A stretch of DNA of 35,904 nt from Lachnospiraceae bacterium (GCA_017889125.1 JAGHER010000032.1:1-35904), one strand, 5' to 3'; positions 25,812 through 34,722 are shown, numbered from the stretch's first letter. The notes: generated from the letters alone by a model not told the origin. Translations and numbers: made by a program.

Positions 25812-26573
25812 TTAATATCCGTACACGCTTCGGATTTCCTCCGAATAAACGCCGGGCTCCGCAAAGACCACCACCGGCTTTTCCACCTTCACCATGGGCC
25901 GCCCTCCGCGGACTGCCTCGATTAACACCATATTGGCCTCCCGGTCAATAAAGGGATGGACAAACTTGATCCGCTTAGGCTCTAACTTCCAGGCCGTCAG
26001 CACATTAATGATCTCCGCCAGCCGGTGGGGCCGGTGCACCAGGTAAAACCGGCCGCCGGGCTTTACTAAGACAGCCGCCTGCCCCACCACATCCTCCAGA
26101 GTACAGAGCACCTCATGGCGGGAAATCGCCTTTCTCTCGTTGGGATTCTTAAGACCGTGAGCGTCATTCATATAGGGCGGGTTGGAGGTCACCACATCAA
26201 AGGATGCGGCCGCAAATCGTGCGGAGGCCTCCTTAATATCCCCCTCCACGATCTCCACCTTATGATGAAGCCCATTGAGCAGCACGCTGCGCCGGGCCAT
26301 ATCTGCCACCTCCGGCTGGATCTCCAGACCGGTAAAATGGCTGCCCTCCGTCTTCGCCTCCAGAAGGATAGGGATAATCCCCGTGCCTGTCCCCAGATCC
26401 AGCACACGCTCCCCCGGCCTCACCTGGGCAAAGCCGGATAAAAGCACCGCGTCCATGCCGAAGCAGAAGCCATCCCGGCTCTGGATAATCCGATATCCAT
26501 TCCGCTCCAGATCATCAATCCGCTCGTTCTCCCGCAGAAGGATCTTCTCTCCTGTATTCTCCATTTCCGTCAT
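25812..26573 (-). CDS. tRNA1(Val) adenine-37 N6-methyltransferase-like (TrmN6/YabB)
   Basis: 253 residues. SAM-binding VLDLGTGTGIIPILL (about 57-71) and the N6-adenine motif SNPPYMND (about 131-138). Related to E. coli TrmN6 (YfiC) and B. subtilis YabB. The ATG overlaps the ricT stop by 4 bp, showing coupled translation, and the gene sits between ricT and rsmI as in B. subtilis. Substrate is inferred from family and context. Confidence 0.9.
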   Translation of the reverse strand: MTEMENTGEKILLRENERIDDLERNGYRIIQSRDGFCFGMDAVLLSGFAQVRPGERVLDLGTGTGIIPILLEAKTEGSHFTGLEIQPEVADMARRSVLLNGLHHKVEIVEGDIKEASARFAAASFDVVTSNPPYMNDAHGLKNPNERKAISRHEVLCTLEDVVGQAAVLVKPGGRFYLVHRPHRLAEIINVLTAWKLEPKRIKFVHPFIDREANMVLIEAVRGGRPMVKVEKPVVVFAEPGVYSEEIRSVYGY

Positions 26574-27490
26574 GACAGCTTGGACTTTCCTTCCTTTTTC
26601 TCCAGGGCCTCCAAAGCCTTCAGCTCGGAATGCTGACGCTTATCATTCTGACCGTCCTTTTTCTCCTTCTTCCGGCGGGGCTTAAACCGCAGCTGCTCCA
26701 CCCGGTATTCCCGGATTTCCTTCTCATCGTGATTTACCGTCACCAGCACCTTCACCAGCTGACGAAGCACATTCACACTCTGCACCTCACCTTTAAGCCC
26801 GTCATCGGTGGTGACAAAATCTCCATTTCCCGGAAGCTTGCTGTTTAATACCTGATACGTCTCCTCCTCATTCTTTAAGCAGCACATGAGACGGCCGCAG
26901 ACACCGGAAATCTTGGTGGGATTTAAGGAAAGATTCTGCTCCTTAGCCATCTTGATGGAAACGGGAATAAATTCCGACAGATAAGAATGACAGCAAAGCG
27001 TACGGCCGCAGATGCCGATACCCCCCAAAATCTTTGTCTCGTCCCGCACGCCCACCTGGCGCAGCTCAATCCTGGTCTTAAACACAGCCGCCAGATCCTT
27101 TACCAGCTCACGGAAATCGATTCGCCCGTCAGCAGTAAAATAAAACAGCACTTTATTGTTATCAAAGGTATATTCCGCATCGATCAGCTTCATCTCCAGC
27201 CCTCTCTTGCGGATCTTCTCCAGACAAATCTTAAACGCTTCCTTTTCCTTCTCTTTATTTTTCGCCTCGATGGCCCGATCCTCTGCCGTGGCCATGCGGA
27301 TCACCTGCTTTAAGGGCTGGATCACCTTCTCCTCCGGCACCTCCCGGCTGCCGAGAACCACATAGCCAAACTCGATTCCTCTGGCCGTCTCCACGATTAC
27401 ATTGTCTCCGGTCTTTATCTCCAGGCCGGCGGGATCAAAATAATAAATCTTTCCCGCCGCCCTGAACCGGACGCCGATTACTTTCGTCAT
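26570..27490 (-). CDS. ricT: PSP1-domain protein RicT (YaaT)
   Basis: 306 residues. PSP1 C-terminal domain with cysteine motifs GICGRTLCCHSYL (about 150-162) and GVCGRLMCCLKNEEE (about 196-210), which fit the Fe-S-binding cysteines of the RicA-RicF-RicT Y-complex. In B. subtilis that complex stimulates Spo0A phosphorylation and guides RNase Y processing of mRNAs. A Lys-rich tail (about 275-306) follows. It lies 3 bp after holB and overlaps trmN6. Confidence 0.93.
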   Translation of the reverse strand: MTKVIGVRFRAAGKIYYFDPAGLEIKTGDNVIVETARGIEFGYVVLGSREVPEEKVIQPLKQVIRMATAEDRAIEAKNKEKEKEAFKICLEKIRKRGLEMKLIDAEYTFDNNKVLFYFTADGRIDFRELVKDLAAVFKTRIELRQVGVRDETKILGGIGICGRTLCCHSYLSEFIPVSIKMAKEQNLSLNPTKISGVCGRLMCCLKNEEETYQVLNSKLPGNGDFVTTDDGLKGEVQSVNVLRQLVKVLVTVNHDEKEIREYRVEQLRFKPRRKKEKKDGQNDKRQHSELKALEALEKKEGKSKLS

Positions 27491-27493
27491 CCT

Positions 27494-28483
27494 TTAATTC
27501 TCCTTCATTACTAATAGCATGAGCTCCAGGACAAGCTCTGTATTTACATTGGCATTCAGCCGTACTCTGGCCTTATCCACCGCCGCAAGAATATTCTCTA
27601 AGCCGTCATAGCCGCTGTTCTTGCTGATCTCATTGATGGCCGTGTACTGATCCTTGAAAATCAGCAGGTTCACATCCTTGGTTACCTTAAACATCAGCAC
27701 ATCCCGATACCACAGCTGCATGAAATCCAGACATTCATAAAGGTCGATTTCCTCCTCCCTGAGCTTTCGGATAAAATTCAGGATATCGGCAATATCCATC
27801 TCCTTCAGATGGTTCAGAAGATACAGCATCTCACTGTGCATCAGCTTAAAGTCCTCAGACGAAGCCAGATGAATGGCTTTTCCCAGATTTCCTCTGGCAA
27901 AGGCTGTGTATACGTCCGCATCCTGCTCCTTCACGCCCATGGTCTCCTCAAGATAGGTCTTTACCACCGAATCCTTCAGAGGCTTTAGCTTTAACTGCAC
28001 GCATCTGGACAGGATGGTGGACAGAAATGCATCCTCGTTGGATGTGAGAAGAAGGATTACCCCGTAAGCAGGCGGCTCCTCGATCGTCTTTAACAGGGCA
28101 TTCTGCGCCTGGACCGTCATCTTCTCCGCCTCATCCACAATATAAATCTTGTAGCCGCCGTTGTAGGGACGGACGGCCATCGTATCATTAATCTGACTGC
28201 GGACATCCTCCACGCCGATGCTTGCCGGCTTTTCATGGGTGACATAAATCAAATCCGGATGATTTCCGCTGAGCACCTGACGGCAGGAATGGCACTCCAA
28301 GCACGGCTCCGTCCCGCCCTTTTCACAGAGAAGAGACAGGGCAAAGGCATTGGCCAGGGACTTCTTCCCCATTCCCTTTTCCCCGGTTAAAATATACGCA
28401 TGGGAAACCTTGTGAAAGGCAATCGCCTTTGTAAAATGCTCCTTTATGGCTTCCTGACCTAAAATATCTGCAAATCCTGGCAT
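27494..28483 (-). CDS. holB: DNA polymerase III delta' subunit
   Basis: 329 residues. Walker A-like GEKGMGKKS (about 34-42), a four-cysteine zinc module (C54, C62, C65, C68), VDEAEKM Walker B and the SRC arginine-finger motif (LSRCVQL). It is part of the clamp loader that places the beta clamp at primer junctions. GGAGGGGGG precedes the ATG. First gene of a compact holB-ricT-trmN6-rsmI group. Confidence 0.95.
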   Translation of the reverse strand: MPGFADILGQEAIKEHFTKAIAFHKVSHAYILTGEKGMGKKSLANAFALSLLCEKGGTEPCLECHSCRQVLSGNHPDLIYVTHEKPASIGVEDVRSQINDTMAVRPYNGGYKIYIVDEAEKMTVQAQNALLKTIEEPPAYGVILLLTSNEDAFLSTILSRCVQLKLKPLKDSVVKTYLEETMGVKEQDADVYTAFARGNLGKAIHLASSEDFKLMHSEMLYLLNHLKEMDIADILNFIRKLREEEIDLYECLDFMQLWYRDVLMFKVTKDVNLLIFKDQYTAINEISKNSGYDGLENILAAVDKARVRLNANVNTELVLELMLLVMKEN

Positions 28484-28523
28484 GTAAATCCCCCCTCCGG
28501 TCTGATTATTCCGCTTCCCTAAT

Positions 28524-28552
28524 ATTTTACTCTATTATGCGTAGAAACACAA
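28524..28552 (-). promoter_or_regulatory. Probable promoter of the holB group
   Basis: Minus strand: -35 TTGTGT (28547-28552), 17-nt spacer, -10 TAAAAT (28524-28529). About 40 nt before the holB start and after the terminator at 28625-28663. Confidence 0.6.
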
Positions 28553-28624
28553 TAAAAATCCATCTCCACAGCCCCTTCCAGGTCACGGAAATTTTCCGCT
28601 TTCAGCCGCTATCCTGGAAAGGCA

Positions 28625-28663
28625 GAAAAAAGCCGGCCTTTCCACACTCTGGAAAAGCCGGCT
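28625..28663 (-). terminator. Intrinsic terminator after the 28699-29166 gene
   Basis: Stem 28631-28644 with 28650-28663 (13 of 14 pairs, 5-nt loop), followed on the minus strand by six T (28625-28630). It separates the BTAD/unknown gene pair from the holB group. Confidence 0.9.
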
Positions 28664-28698
28664 CCAATAATCCATACGGAATTTCTCCGTCTATCTCT

Positions 28699-29166
28699 CT
28701 ATTCTTCTGCTTCATTTCTGCAGAGAGCGCTGTCCAGCAGCTTTAACAGCTCCAGAACACTGCAGAAATCCTCCTCCATCTCTTCCTCAATCCAGACAAG
28801 ATTTCCCTGCCAGGTAGAATTCTGGCGGTACTGCACATGAAGGATAAAGGTAGCATCCTTTCCCCTCTGCTCCAGTATCTCCTGGGAAGTATGCACAGGC
28901 TCCGGCATAGGAAGTCTCTTTTCCGGTCCGGCAGTCTCTCCCTTTTTCAGCTTCTTAAAGCTGCGGTACCTGGTAGACGCCTGAGGATAATTAATCTGGT
29001 CAAAAAACTGATCCAGAATGGTAATCATGCTGCCGCTCTTCTGAAACGGGATGGCCTCTCTGCTGTATTTATGATAAATTCTTCCGCTGTAGTCTCCCTC
29101 TGCCCGCAGATCAATGCAGATACAGGTAAGATTCGGCGCAGCTGTATTTATTCGATATTGTCCCAT
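28699..29166 (-). CDS. Unknown protein paired with a BTAD regulator
   Basis: 155-residue soluble protein that I do not recognise. The first part (about 10-60) is predicted mostly strand, with CICIDLRAEGDYSGRIYHKY and ITILDQFFDQINYPQ; a charged loop (about 65-90) follows; the end is acidic and helical (EEEMEEDFCSVLELLKLLDSAL). No signal peptide, membrane helix or catalytic motif seen. It follows the BTAD regulator by 27 bp and is ended by a strong terminator, so the two form one unit and may act together. Confidence 0.75.
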   Translation of the reverse strand: MGQYRINTAAPNLTCICIDLRAEGDYSGRIYHKYSREAIPFQKSGSMITILDQFFDQINYPQASTRYRSFKKLKKGETAGPEKRLPMPEPVHTSQEILEQRGKDATFILHVQYRQNSTWQGNLVWIEEEMEEDFCSVLELLKLLDSALCRNEAEE

Positions 29167-29193
29167 ATCCTCTGTCTCCTTTTCCCGTCCCTT

Positions 29194-30447
29194 TTATTTC
29201 TTCTTCCAGCGGCTGCCGGCAGCGCCAAAGCTTAAGCCCGACTTTTCCTTGCGGATCTCCGCAATCGAAGAAACGTAATAGCGCAGCTGTACCTTCTGGG
29301 TAGGACAAATCTCTCTGAATTTTCCATTAATTCGTGTGAAGGTAATCTCACAGTCCTCCTGCTTGATGCCGATTAACAGCACAAGATACTGATTGGGACT
29401 GTACCGTGTATACAAATCTCCCCGCCGCAGCGACCGGCAGATGGCCTGATTCAGTCCTGCCGCAAACTCCGTCAGAAGATCCTCCCGCTCCATGGGATTG
29501 CCCTTGCTGTCCGTCAGCGTACAGAGCATAAGAAATACCGACTGGCCGCTCCGCTCAATCATGCGGACAATGATACGGTAGCTGTCAATAAAGCTGGGGT
29601 AGCTGCAGTAGTAAGCCCCGGGAACAAATTCCTTTTCCTTCAGGCTGTCCTTAATATCCGTCAGGGTACCCATGGCATAATGAATCTGCCCGCTCATGGC
29701 TCTGAATCTGGCCAGCATCTTTTCTGATGGGGACAAACCCAATTCCTCAAAGAACAGCGTGGTGGCATCCTCGTAAACCTTCAGCGCTTCCTTGTACCGG
29801 TTCATGGCCAGAAGACAGTCGATCTGCACCAGCTGCCATTCCTCGAAAGGATAAATCTCAATCGCTCGGCTGCACAGCTCCAGCATGTCCTCATATCGGC
29901 CGCTCTCCTTCAGCAGGCCGCAGACCTCCCGCAGACAGTTAAAATAGGTATCCTTGCAGCGGACACTCTCCACAGCCACCCATTCCTCATTAGCCAGAAA
30001 AGGGAGAAACTCTCCCGTATAGCTCTCGCAGACCTTCTTTAATTCCTCCAGCTTCCGCTGGGGATCCTCAAGCCGTAAAGCCATCTCGGCATTTTCCAGA
30101 AAAAGCTTATAATCAATATGAAAATCAAGATGGCCTCCGAAGCGATAAATTCCCTTTTCCACCACAATGTAATCGTCCTTGGGAATAATCGTATCCTCCA
30201 GAAGCCTGCGCAGACGAAACACCAGTATCCGAAAAGCATTTTTCGTATCCTGGGTATCATCACGTCCGTATAAAGATTCCAGCAGCTGTACCCTGGGGAC
30301 CCCTTCATCCCCCGCTCCCAAAAGCATGAGAAAAAGCTGCATCACCTTGCTTGTATTGTTACATTTAATCGTAAATGTTTCCTCACCATAGTAAAAAGAC
30401 AGACCGCCCAGCATATTTGCTGTAAATACAGGTCCCTTCTTCTCCAT
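29194..30447 (-). CDS. Transcriptional regulator with BTAD domain (SARP/AfsR-like)
   Basis: 417 residues. N-terminal winged helix of OmpR/SARP type (about 10-100: LGGLSFYYG..., KNAFRILVFRLRRLLED), then the helical bacterial transcriptional activator domain (about 105-260: YTGEFLP...WVAVESVRCKDTYFNCL, YEDMLELCSRAIEIYPFEEW, RYKEALKVYEDATTLFFEELGLSPS). The C-terminal 150 residues (MIERSGQSVFLML..., GDLYTRYSPNQYLVLLIG) recall a degenerate GGDEF-like ligand-sensing fold, an inference. AGGGGG lies 5-10 nt upstream of the start. No target is evident; it lies just downstream of the decarboxylase. Confidence 0.87.
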   Translation of the reverse strand: MEKKGPVFTANMLGGLSFYYGEETFTIKCNNTSKVMQLFLMLLGAGDEGVPRVQLLESLYGRDDTQDTKNAFRILVFRLRRLLEDTIIPKDDYIVVEKGIYRFGGHLDFHIDYKLFLENAEMALRLEDPQRKLEELKKVCESYTGEFLPFLANEEWVAVESVRCKDTYFNCLREVCGLLKESGRYEDMLELCSRAIEIYPFEEWQLVQIDCLLAMNRYKEALKVYEDATTLFFEELGLSPSEKMLARFRAMSGQIHYAMGTLTDIKDSLKEKEFVPGAYYCSYPSFIDSYRIIVRMIERSGQSVFLMLCTLTDSKGNPMEREDLLTEFAAGLNQAICRSLRRGDLYTRYSPNQYLVLLIGIKQEDCEITFTRINGKFREICPTQKVQLRYYVSSIAEIRKEKSGLSFGAAGSRWKKK

Positions 30448-30584
30448 AATATCCCCCTGCGTATCTCCCGCTCTAAATAAAAATGCATCAACCTACCATT
30501 CTGGTAATTCTTGTTTGATTATAAATCATTTCATATTCTTTTTCAACTTACATTTATCTTTCATTTTTCCTTTTTACGATTTCT

Positions 30585-32090
30585 TTACAAAAGAACTTTA
30601 AGCCAGTATTTTCCGTTATATTTTAATCCGTGTACAGAAAATCCTTGTTTTTCATAACGCAGAATTTTTTGAATCATTTCATCCGTAATCAATTCGCCCG
30701 GCACCAGGCAGGGAATTCCCGGCGGATAAAGATACACATACTCAGCCGCAGCTCTTCCCACACAGTCAGACAAAGGGATCTCTTCCCCCGCCATCTCTGC
30801 CGCCTGAAAGAGAGGATATACTGCCTGCACCGTCATGCTTTTATCTCCAGCTTCCAACGGTTCTAATATTTTCCATTTATTACCATTCGTTTCCAGAATT
30901 TCCAGAGAAAGCTCCCGATCTATGGCTTCCGCCGCCGCATAAAGCCGTTCAAATCCCTCTTTCCTGTCCCAGAGACTGGTTAAAGCAAGCCCATACTGGG
31001 GCGCACACATCTCCAGCTCCAGGTGATACGCTCTTCTAAGCTTCTCCCCAAGCCATGAGCCACTTTTTCCTGTCCTGCCGGTATACAGGATGATTTTTGA
31101 AAGATCCAGGTCATAAACGCCCTTCTTTCCCTTCCATTCCCCTCCGGGAACTGCCAAGACGGAAAATTCCTCCGTCCTCCTGCGAAACCGTTCCAGCTCC
31201 TCAGAAAGCCAGCTCAGTCGGCGGCGTCCTTCACCATTCATATATCGGATGCACTGCTCCGCTGCCGCCAGAAACAGATATGATGGGCTGCTGCTCTGGT
31301 AAATGGAAAGAAACCACCGGATCCGATCTATCCGCTCGCGCCCCAGATATTTTTCTTTCATATGCAGAATCGCGGTCTGGGTAAAAGAAGGAAGGGTTTT
31401 ATGGAGACTCTGAATCACCACATCCCCTCCCATATCCAGAGCAGAGACAGGGAAATCTGCTTCTCCTCCAAAAGGAAAATGAGCTCCATGTGCCTCATCC
31501 ACAATTAACGGGATCCCCCTTTTATGGGCTGCATCAGCAATCCCCCGCACATCCGACACAACTCCATCATAGGTAGGCGACACAATCAAAACCGCCTGAA
31601 TATCCGGATACCTTTCCAGGATTTTTTCCACATCCTCCGCCAGGATCCCTCCGTTTATCCCCAACTCCTCTATAAATTGTGGATAAACATACTCGGCATA
31701 CAAGTTATTGAGGAAAATTGCATTGTAAACCGACTTATGGCAGTTGCGGCTTACCAAGATCCGGCCGCCTTTTTTCACACATCCGCTGACCGCCGCCAGG
31801 ATTCCCCCGCTGCTTCCATTGACCAGATAGCAGCTTTCATCCGCCCCGTAGACAGCTGACGCCTCATCCATAGACTCACGAAGCATCCCCTCCGCATGAT
31901 GCAGGTCATCAAATCCATCAATCTCCGTAATATCAATGGAGAAAGGATTGGGAAATCCCCCGGCAAGCCCTTCTGCCGCCTCTAAATTACGCTTATGCCC
32001 CGGCATATGGAAAGGATAATAATCTGACTCCGCATAATGCTTAAGCTGCTCAAGGATGGTCTTTTTTTCATTTGTTCTCACTTTTATCAC
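30585..32090 (-). CDS. Orn/Lys/Arg decarboxylase family protein (YaaO-like)
   Basis: 501-residue PLP enzyme of fold-type I. MPGHKRN near residue 30, SSGGILAAVSG, SRNCHKS, VDEAHGAH (Asp for the PLP ring) and QSLHKTLPSFTQTA (Schiff-base Lys) are the family motifs; a short C-terminal domain with PPGIPCLVPGE follows. It decarboxylates a basic amino acid, possibly arginine or lysine as first step to a polyamine. B. subtilis yaaO also lies near holB. The start is GTG: 32090 or, with a better SD (AAGG), GTG 32081. Confidence 0.92.
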   Translation of the reverse strand: MIKVRTNEKKTILEQLKHYAESDYYPFHMPGHKRNLEAAEGLAGGFPNPFSIDITEIDGFDDLHHAEGMLRESMDEASAVYGADESCYLVNGSSGGILAAVSGCVKKGGRILVSRNCHKSVYNAIFLNNLYAEYVYPQFIEELGINGGILAEDVEKILERYPDIQAVLIVSPTYDGVVSDVRGIADAAHKRGIPLIVDEAHGAHFPFGGEADFPVSALDMGGDVVIQSLHKTLPSFTQTAILHMKEKYLGRERIDRIRWFLSIYQSSSPSYLFLAAAEQCIRYMNGEGRRRLSWLSEELERFRRRTEEFSVLAVPGGEWKGKKGVYDLDLSKIILYTGRTGKSGSWLGEKLRRAYHLELEMCAPQYGLALTSLWDRKEGFERLYAAAEAIDRELSLEILETNGNKWKILEPLEAGDKSMTVQAVYPLFQAAEMAGEEIPLSDCVGRAAAEYVYLYPPGIPCLVPGELITDEMIQKILRYEKQGFSVHGLKYNGKYWLKVLL

Positions 32091-32124
32091 CTTATTCTAT
32101 CCTCTTATTATTCTCCTGATTAAT

Positions 32125-32153
32125 TTGCATTTTCCTATCCGCTTCGCTATAAT
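32125..32153 (+). promoter_or_regulatory. Strong promoter of the 32200 small gene
   Basis: TTGCAT (32125-32130), 17-nt spacer, TATAAT (32148-32153). Start expected about 32160, 40 nt before the ATG. Divergent from the decarboxylase. Confidence 0.75.
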
Positions 32154-32199
32154 AAAGCCAGCTTTAACCAAAAACAGGCAGAAAAGGAGCTTCTTCATT

Positions 32200-32430
32200 A
32201 TGCGAACCGAAACCTTTAAAATGGAACGCCCCAACCTGGTGAAGGCTGGGGACGAGGTAAAAATTATTGAACGGCCGGGAACCAGCAGCTACAGCTACAT
32301 CATCGACCCGGCCGTAGCCATGTCCGGCTGCTACAAAGCCAAAGAACGCATCAAATCCCAGTACGGCATCGTAAAAGAGGTTCAGGAAAATGACCGCGGC
32401 TTTTACGTAATCGTGGAATTTGATGAGTAA
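32200..32430 (+). CDS. Small unknown protein, 76 residues
   Basis: Not recognised. Soluble, mixed charge, no membrane segment. A central YSYIIDP-AVAMSGCYKAKERI stretch and a C-terminal beta-rich GIVKEVQENDRGFYVIVEFDE; the pattern suggests a small beta-barrel. GGAG lies 10 nt before ATG 32200; the longer reading frame from 32056 lies upstream of the promoter and is rejected. A near-consensus promoter precedes it, so it is probably well expressed. Confidence 0.75.
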   Translation: MRTETFKMERPNLVKAGDEVKIIERPGTSSYSYIIDPAVAMSGCYKAKERIKSQYGIVKEVQENDRGFYVIVEFDE

Positions 32431-32435
32431 ACCTA

Positions 32436-32526
32436 CATGCGCCCGGCAAGCGGGTGCACCACCAATCTATGAAAGTATGGCGGGCGCATGGGGCATCCCT
32501 GAATACATGCCGCCTATCCGGCGGCA
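32436..32526. other. Paired hairpins between convergent genes
   Basis: CATGCGCCCG (32436-32445) matches CGGGCGCATG (32481-32490) around a 35-nt loop, and GCCGCC (32509-32514) matches GGCGGC (32520-32525) around TATCC. Neither is followed by a T run on either strand, so a simple intrinsic terminator is not supported. Confidence 0.6.
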
Positions 32527-32541
32527 GGACTTCCAAAGTAA

Positions 32542-34614
32542 TTACGAATAACCTGGTCCGATGAAATCTACCTGACCAGAATTGCTCCCTGACTGCGGAT
32601 TCGCCTCAATAATGGGAATATTGGAATCCCCTGGTCCCGCAGGCGGCTGGCTCCCGTTATCGTATCCAGGCCCGCCGCTGCCCGCATTCTCAGTTGGAGA
32701 AGGACTGGTCTGCACTGGTTCCGCCGGCGCTGACGGTGCAGGCGTTTGCGTTGTTTCCGGAGGCTGCGCTGCTGATGGACGGGTAGGCTCCGGTGTCTGC
32801 GTCGCTGATGGGCGGGTAGTTTCCGGACTCTGTGAAGCCGACGGACGGCTGGTTTCCGGTGCCTGCGTAGCTGACGGACGAGTAGTCTCCGGGCTCTGTG
32901 AAGCCGATGGATTTGTTGTTCCCGGGGTCTGCGCAGACGATGTCTCGGAGTTTTCCTCTCCGAATGTTCCAGACGGATTCTCGTTTTCCCCATTGTCCGC
33001 CACGCCTCCTGCATCAGTAAGCCCGCTTCCTGCCGGTACGGCCACTACCTTCTGCAGCGTATCAGAAAACTGATAAGCCTTTTCCGATAAGACGGTCCAG
33101 GTTCCAGAAGCCCGGCTGTAGCTGCAGGACCGAAGATAAGTGGTAATGGTATTTCCTTCTACCATCACAAGAGTAAGCAGATCATTATCCTCCAGAACAC
33201 CACTGCCCCTGGATGCAGAATCATCAATCACATTCACCGTTCCATCCAGATCAATCACTGCAATCTGCCCATAACAGTTCTTCCAGCTCACTGGGGTATA
33301 CTCGCCGTAAATTTTCCCCTTTTCCGGATAATAATACAAGTTCAGAATATTTCCCTCAAACATCTGGCTGATCTGCCGGTTGCCGCTTCCGTCCGGAGAG
33401 ATCTGGAAAATGGCACTGTAACGTGTTCCATCTGCTCCCCGCTGAACATAAGCGCTGTAATAAATCATCCCCTCGGCAATACAGAAGCTGTTAATCCCGT
33501 AATCCGACTGAGCAATAACCAATTTCGTTCCTGCAGAATCCTTCTGGTATAATGCTGCCCCCGAAGAACCCTGCTCCAGCGTAAACTCTGCTCCGCCGTA
33601 GCTTTGGTCTGCCGGATAAACACTGACAATCCTTCCATCCCCATTCAAATCATATAGCCGGTCGCCAATGACCTGGTTTCCAGAAGAATCTCCAGAAACC
33701 GGCTGTCCCGAAGCATCCACCAGATAGCAGGCATTATCCTTTATCTGAACCCGGTACTGACTCTCGCCCACCGATTGGACCGTACCTTCTCCAGCCTTTT
33801 TGATCTGTCCCTGGGAAGCATAATACACACTGCCATCCTCAAGCACCAGATATCCGGTCACATCCTCCGCCAAAAGTTCCTTCTCCGAAGCTCCCGGCAT
33901 CATTCGATACAGCTGGTTGCACAGCTTCTGCTCCTCAAGGCTTAAACTGCCAAAGGATTGCGCTGTCACCTGGGGAAGGTAATAAATATACCCTCCATGA
34001 ATCTGCAGAGAATTATGGGTGGACATCTCCGGATTGCTCTCACCTCCCAGAGCCTTTGCCTCCGTCTCCGTAGTTTTCCGGTAATAGATCGGCTTAAAGC
34101 TTCCTGTATACCCAGATTCTGAATCCAGATAACACCAAAACGCATTGCTCTTAACCAGGCTGTCCAGATTCTGCAGATTATCCTCTCCGGTAAGGCCAGT
34201 CCATGCCCTGTCCAGCTGAATATCATTCAAAACTCCATCCTCATTAAAGGAAAAAATCTGTCCATCCATGGCCACATCATCCACCGCCATATAGCCATCT
34301 GTATCCAGATAATAAAGATTACCTCCAAAAACAAGCCACTGATCAGAAAGATAATTCCCTTCATCATCCAGATACCGGGTACCCGCATCCTCCTCAATCC
34401 AGCCAGACACCGTTTCCGCATCAATTTCCAGCTCACTGGTTCCCTCCAAAGAGGTCTCCAGCGTCCACTGAGCAGAATCCCCCACAATCTTCTCATACAC
34501 CGTCATAACTACCCAGACAGCAGCAAACAGCGCTGCCAGGGCACAAACCGACATAATCCCGGCCCATATATAAGAAGTGCGGATTCTCTGCCCCTTTCTT
34601 CTCTTTCTATTCAT
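32542..34614 (-). CDS. Membrane-anchored extracellular protein with repetitive Pro/Thr/Ser tail
   Basis: 690 residues. A basic start (MNRKRRKGQRIRTS), one membrane helix (about 15-38) and a large extracellular part. Early on, RYLDDEGNYLSDQW and LYYLDTDGYMAVDD resemble cell-wall (choline-type) binding repeats; the middle (about 150-520) holds many GGYIYYLP- or IYYSAYV-like beta-propeller blades as in DUF5050 proteins; the C-terminal 150 residues are low-complexity Pro/Thr/Ser repeats, wall-spanning in style, though the chain is N-terminally anchored. ATG 34614 has GAGGTG 7 nt upstream; the ATG at 34722 precedes the promoter. Function unknown; it may monitor or bind the cell wall. Confidence 0.8.
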   Translation of the reverse strand: MNRKRRKGQRIRTSYIWAGIMSVCALAALFAAVWVVMTVYEKIVGDSAQWTLETSLEGTSELEIDAETVSGWIEEDAGTRYLDDEGNYLSDQWLVFGGNLYYLDTDGYMAVDDVAMDGQIFSFNEDGVLNDIQLDRAWTGLTGEDNLQNLDSLVKSNAFWCYLDSESGYTGSFKPIYYRKTTETEAKALGGESNPEMSTHNSLQIHGGYIYYLPQVTAQSFGSLSLEEQKLCNQLYRMMPGASEKELLAEDVTGYLVLEDGSVYYASQGQIKKAGEGTVQSVGESQYRVQIKDNACYLVDASGQPVSGDSSGNQVIGDRLYDLNGDGRIVSVYPADQSYGGAEFTLEQGSSGAALYQKDSAGTKLVIAQSDYGINSFCIAEGMIYYSAYVQRGADGTRYSAIFQISPDGSGNRQISQMFEGNILNLYYYPEKGKIYGEYTPVSWKNCYGQIAVIDLDGTVNVIDDSASRGSGVLEDNDLLTLVMVEGNTITTYLRSCSYSRASGTWTVLSEKAYQFSDTLQKVVAVPAGSGLTDAGGVADNGENENPSGTFGEENSETSSAQTPGTTNPSASQSPETTRPSATQAPETSRPSASQSPETTRPSATQTPEPTRPSAAQPPETTQTPAPSAPAEPVQTSPSPTENAGSGGPGYDNGSQPPAGPGDSNIPIIEANPQSGSNSGQVDFIGPGYS
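32752..32949. repeat. 33-bp tandem repeats encoding the Pro/Thr/Ser tail
   Basis: Six 33-bp units (32752, 32785, 32818, 32851, 32884 and 32917, the last diverged). Each encodes 11 residues of the form PETTRPSATQA. Units alternate SASQS and SATQ(A/T), giving a 66-bp higher-order period. Confidence 0.85.
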
Positions 34615-34666
34615 GTCTTTCACCTCAAATCCTGTCATCCTAAAGAGCTTTTCCAAAACTTCTTTT

Positions 34667-34695
34667 ATCCTACCAGACATTATCAGTATGTACAA
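34667..34695 (-). promoter_or_regulatory. Probable promoter of the 34614 gene
   Basis: Minus strand TTGTAC (34690-34695), 17-nt spacer, TAGGAT (34667-34672). It lies between the terminator at 34723-34760 and the start codon. Confidence 0.55.
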
Positions 34696-34722
34696 GGAAA
34701 AAAAACTTACAATATGCGACAC

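Noticed and set aside
32582-33073. Plus-strand 163-residue Gly/Val/Ala-rich frame
   Set aside because: Generated by the tandem repeats of the surface-protein tail read on the other strand.
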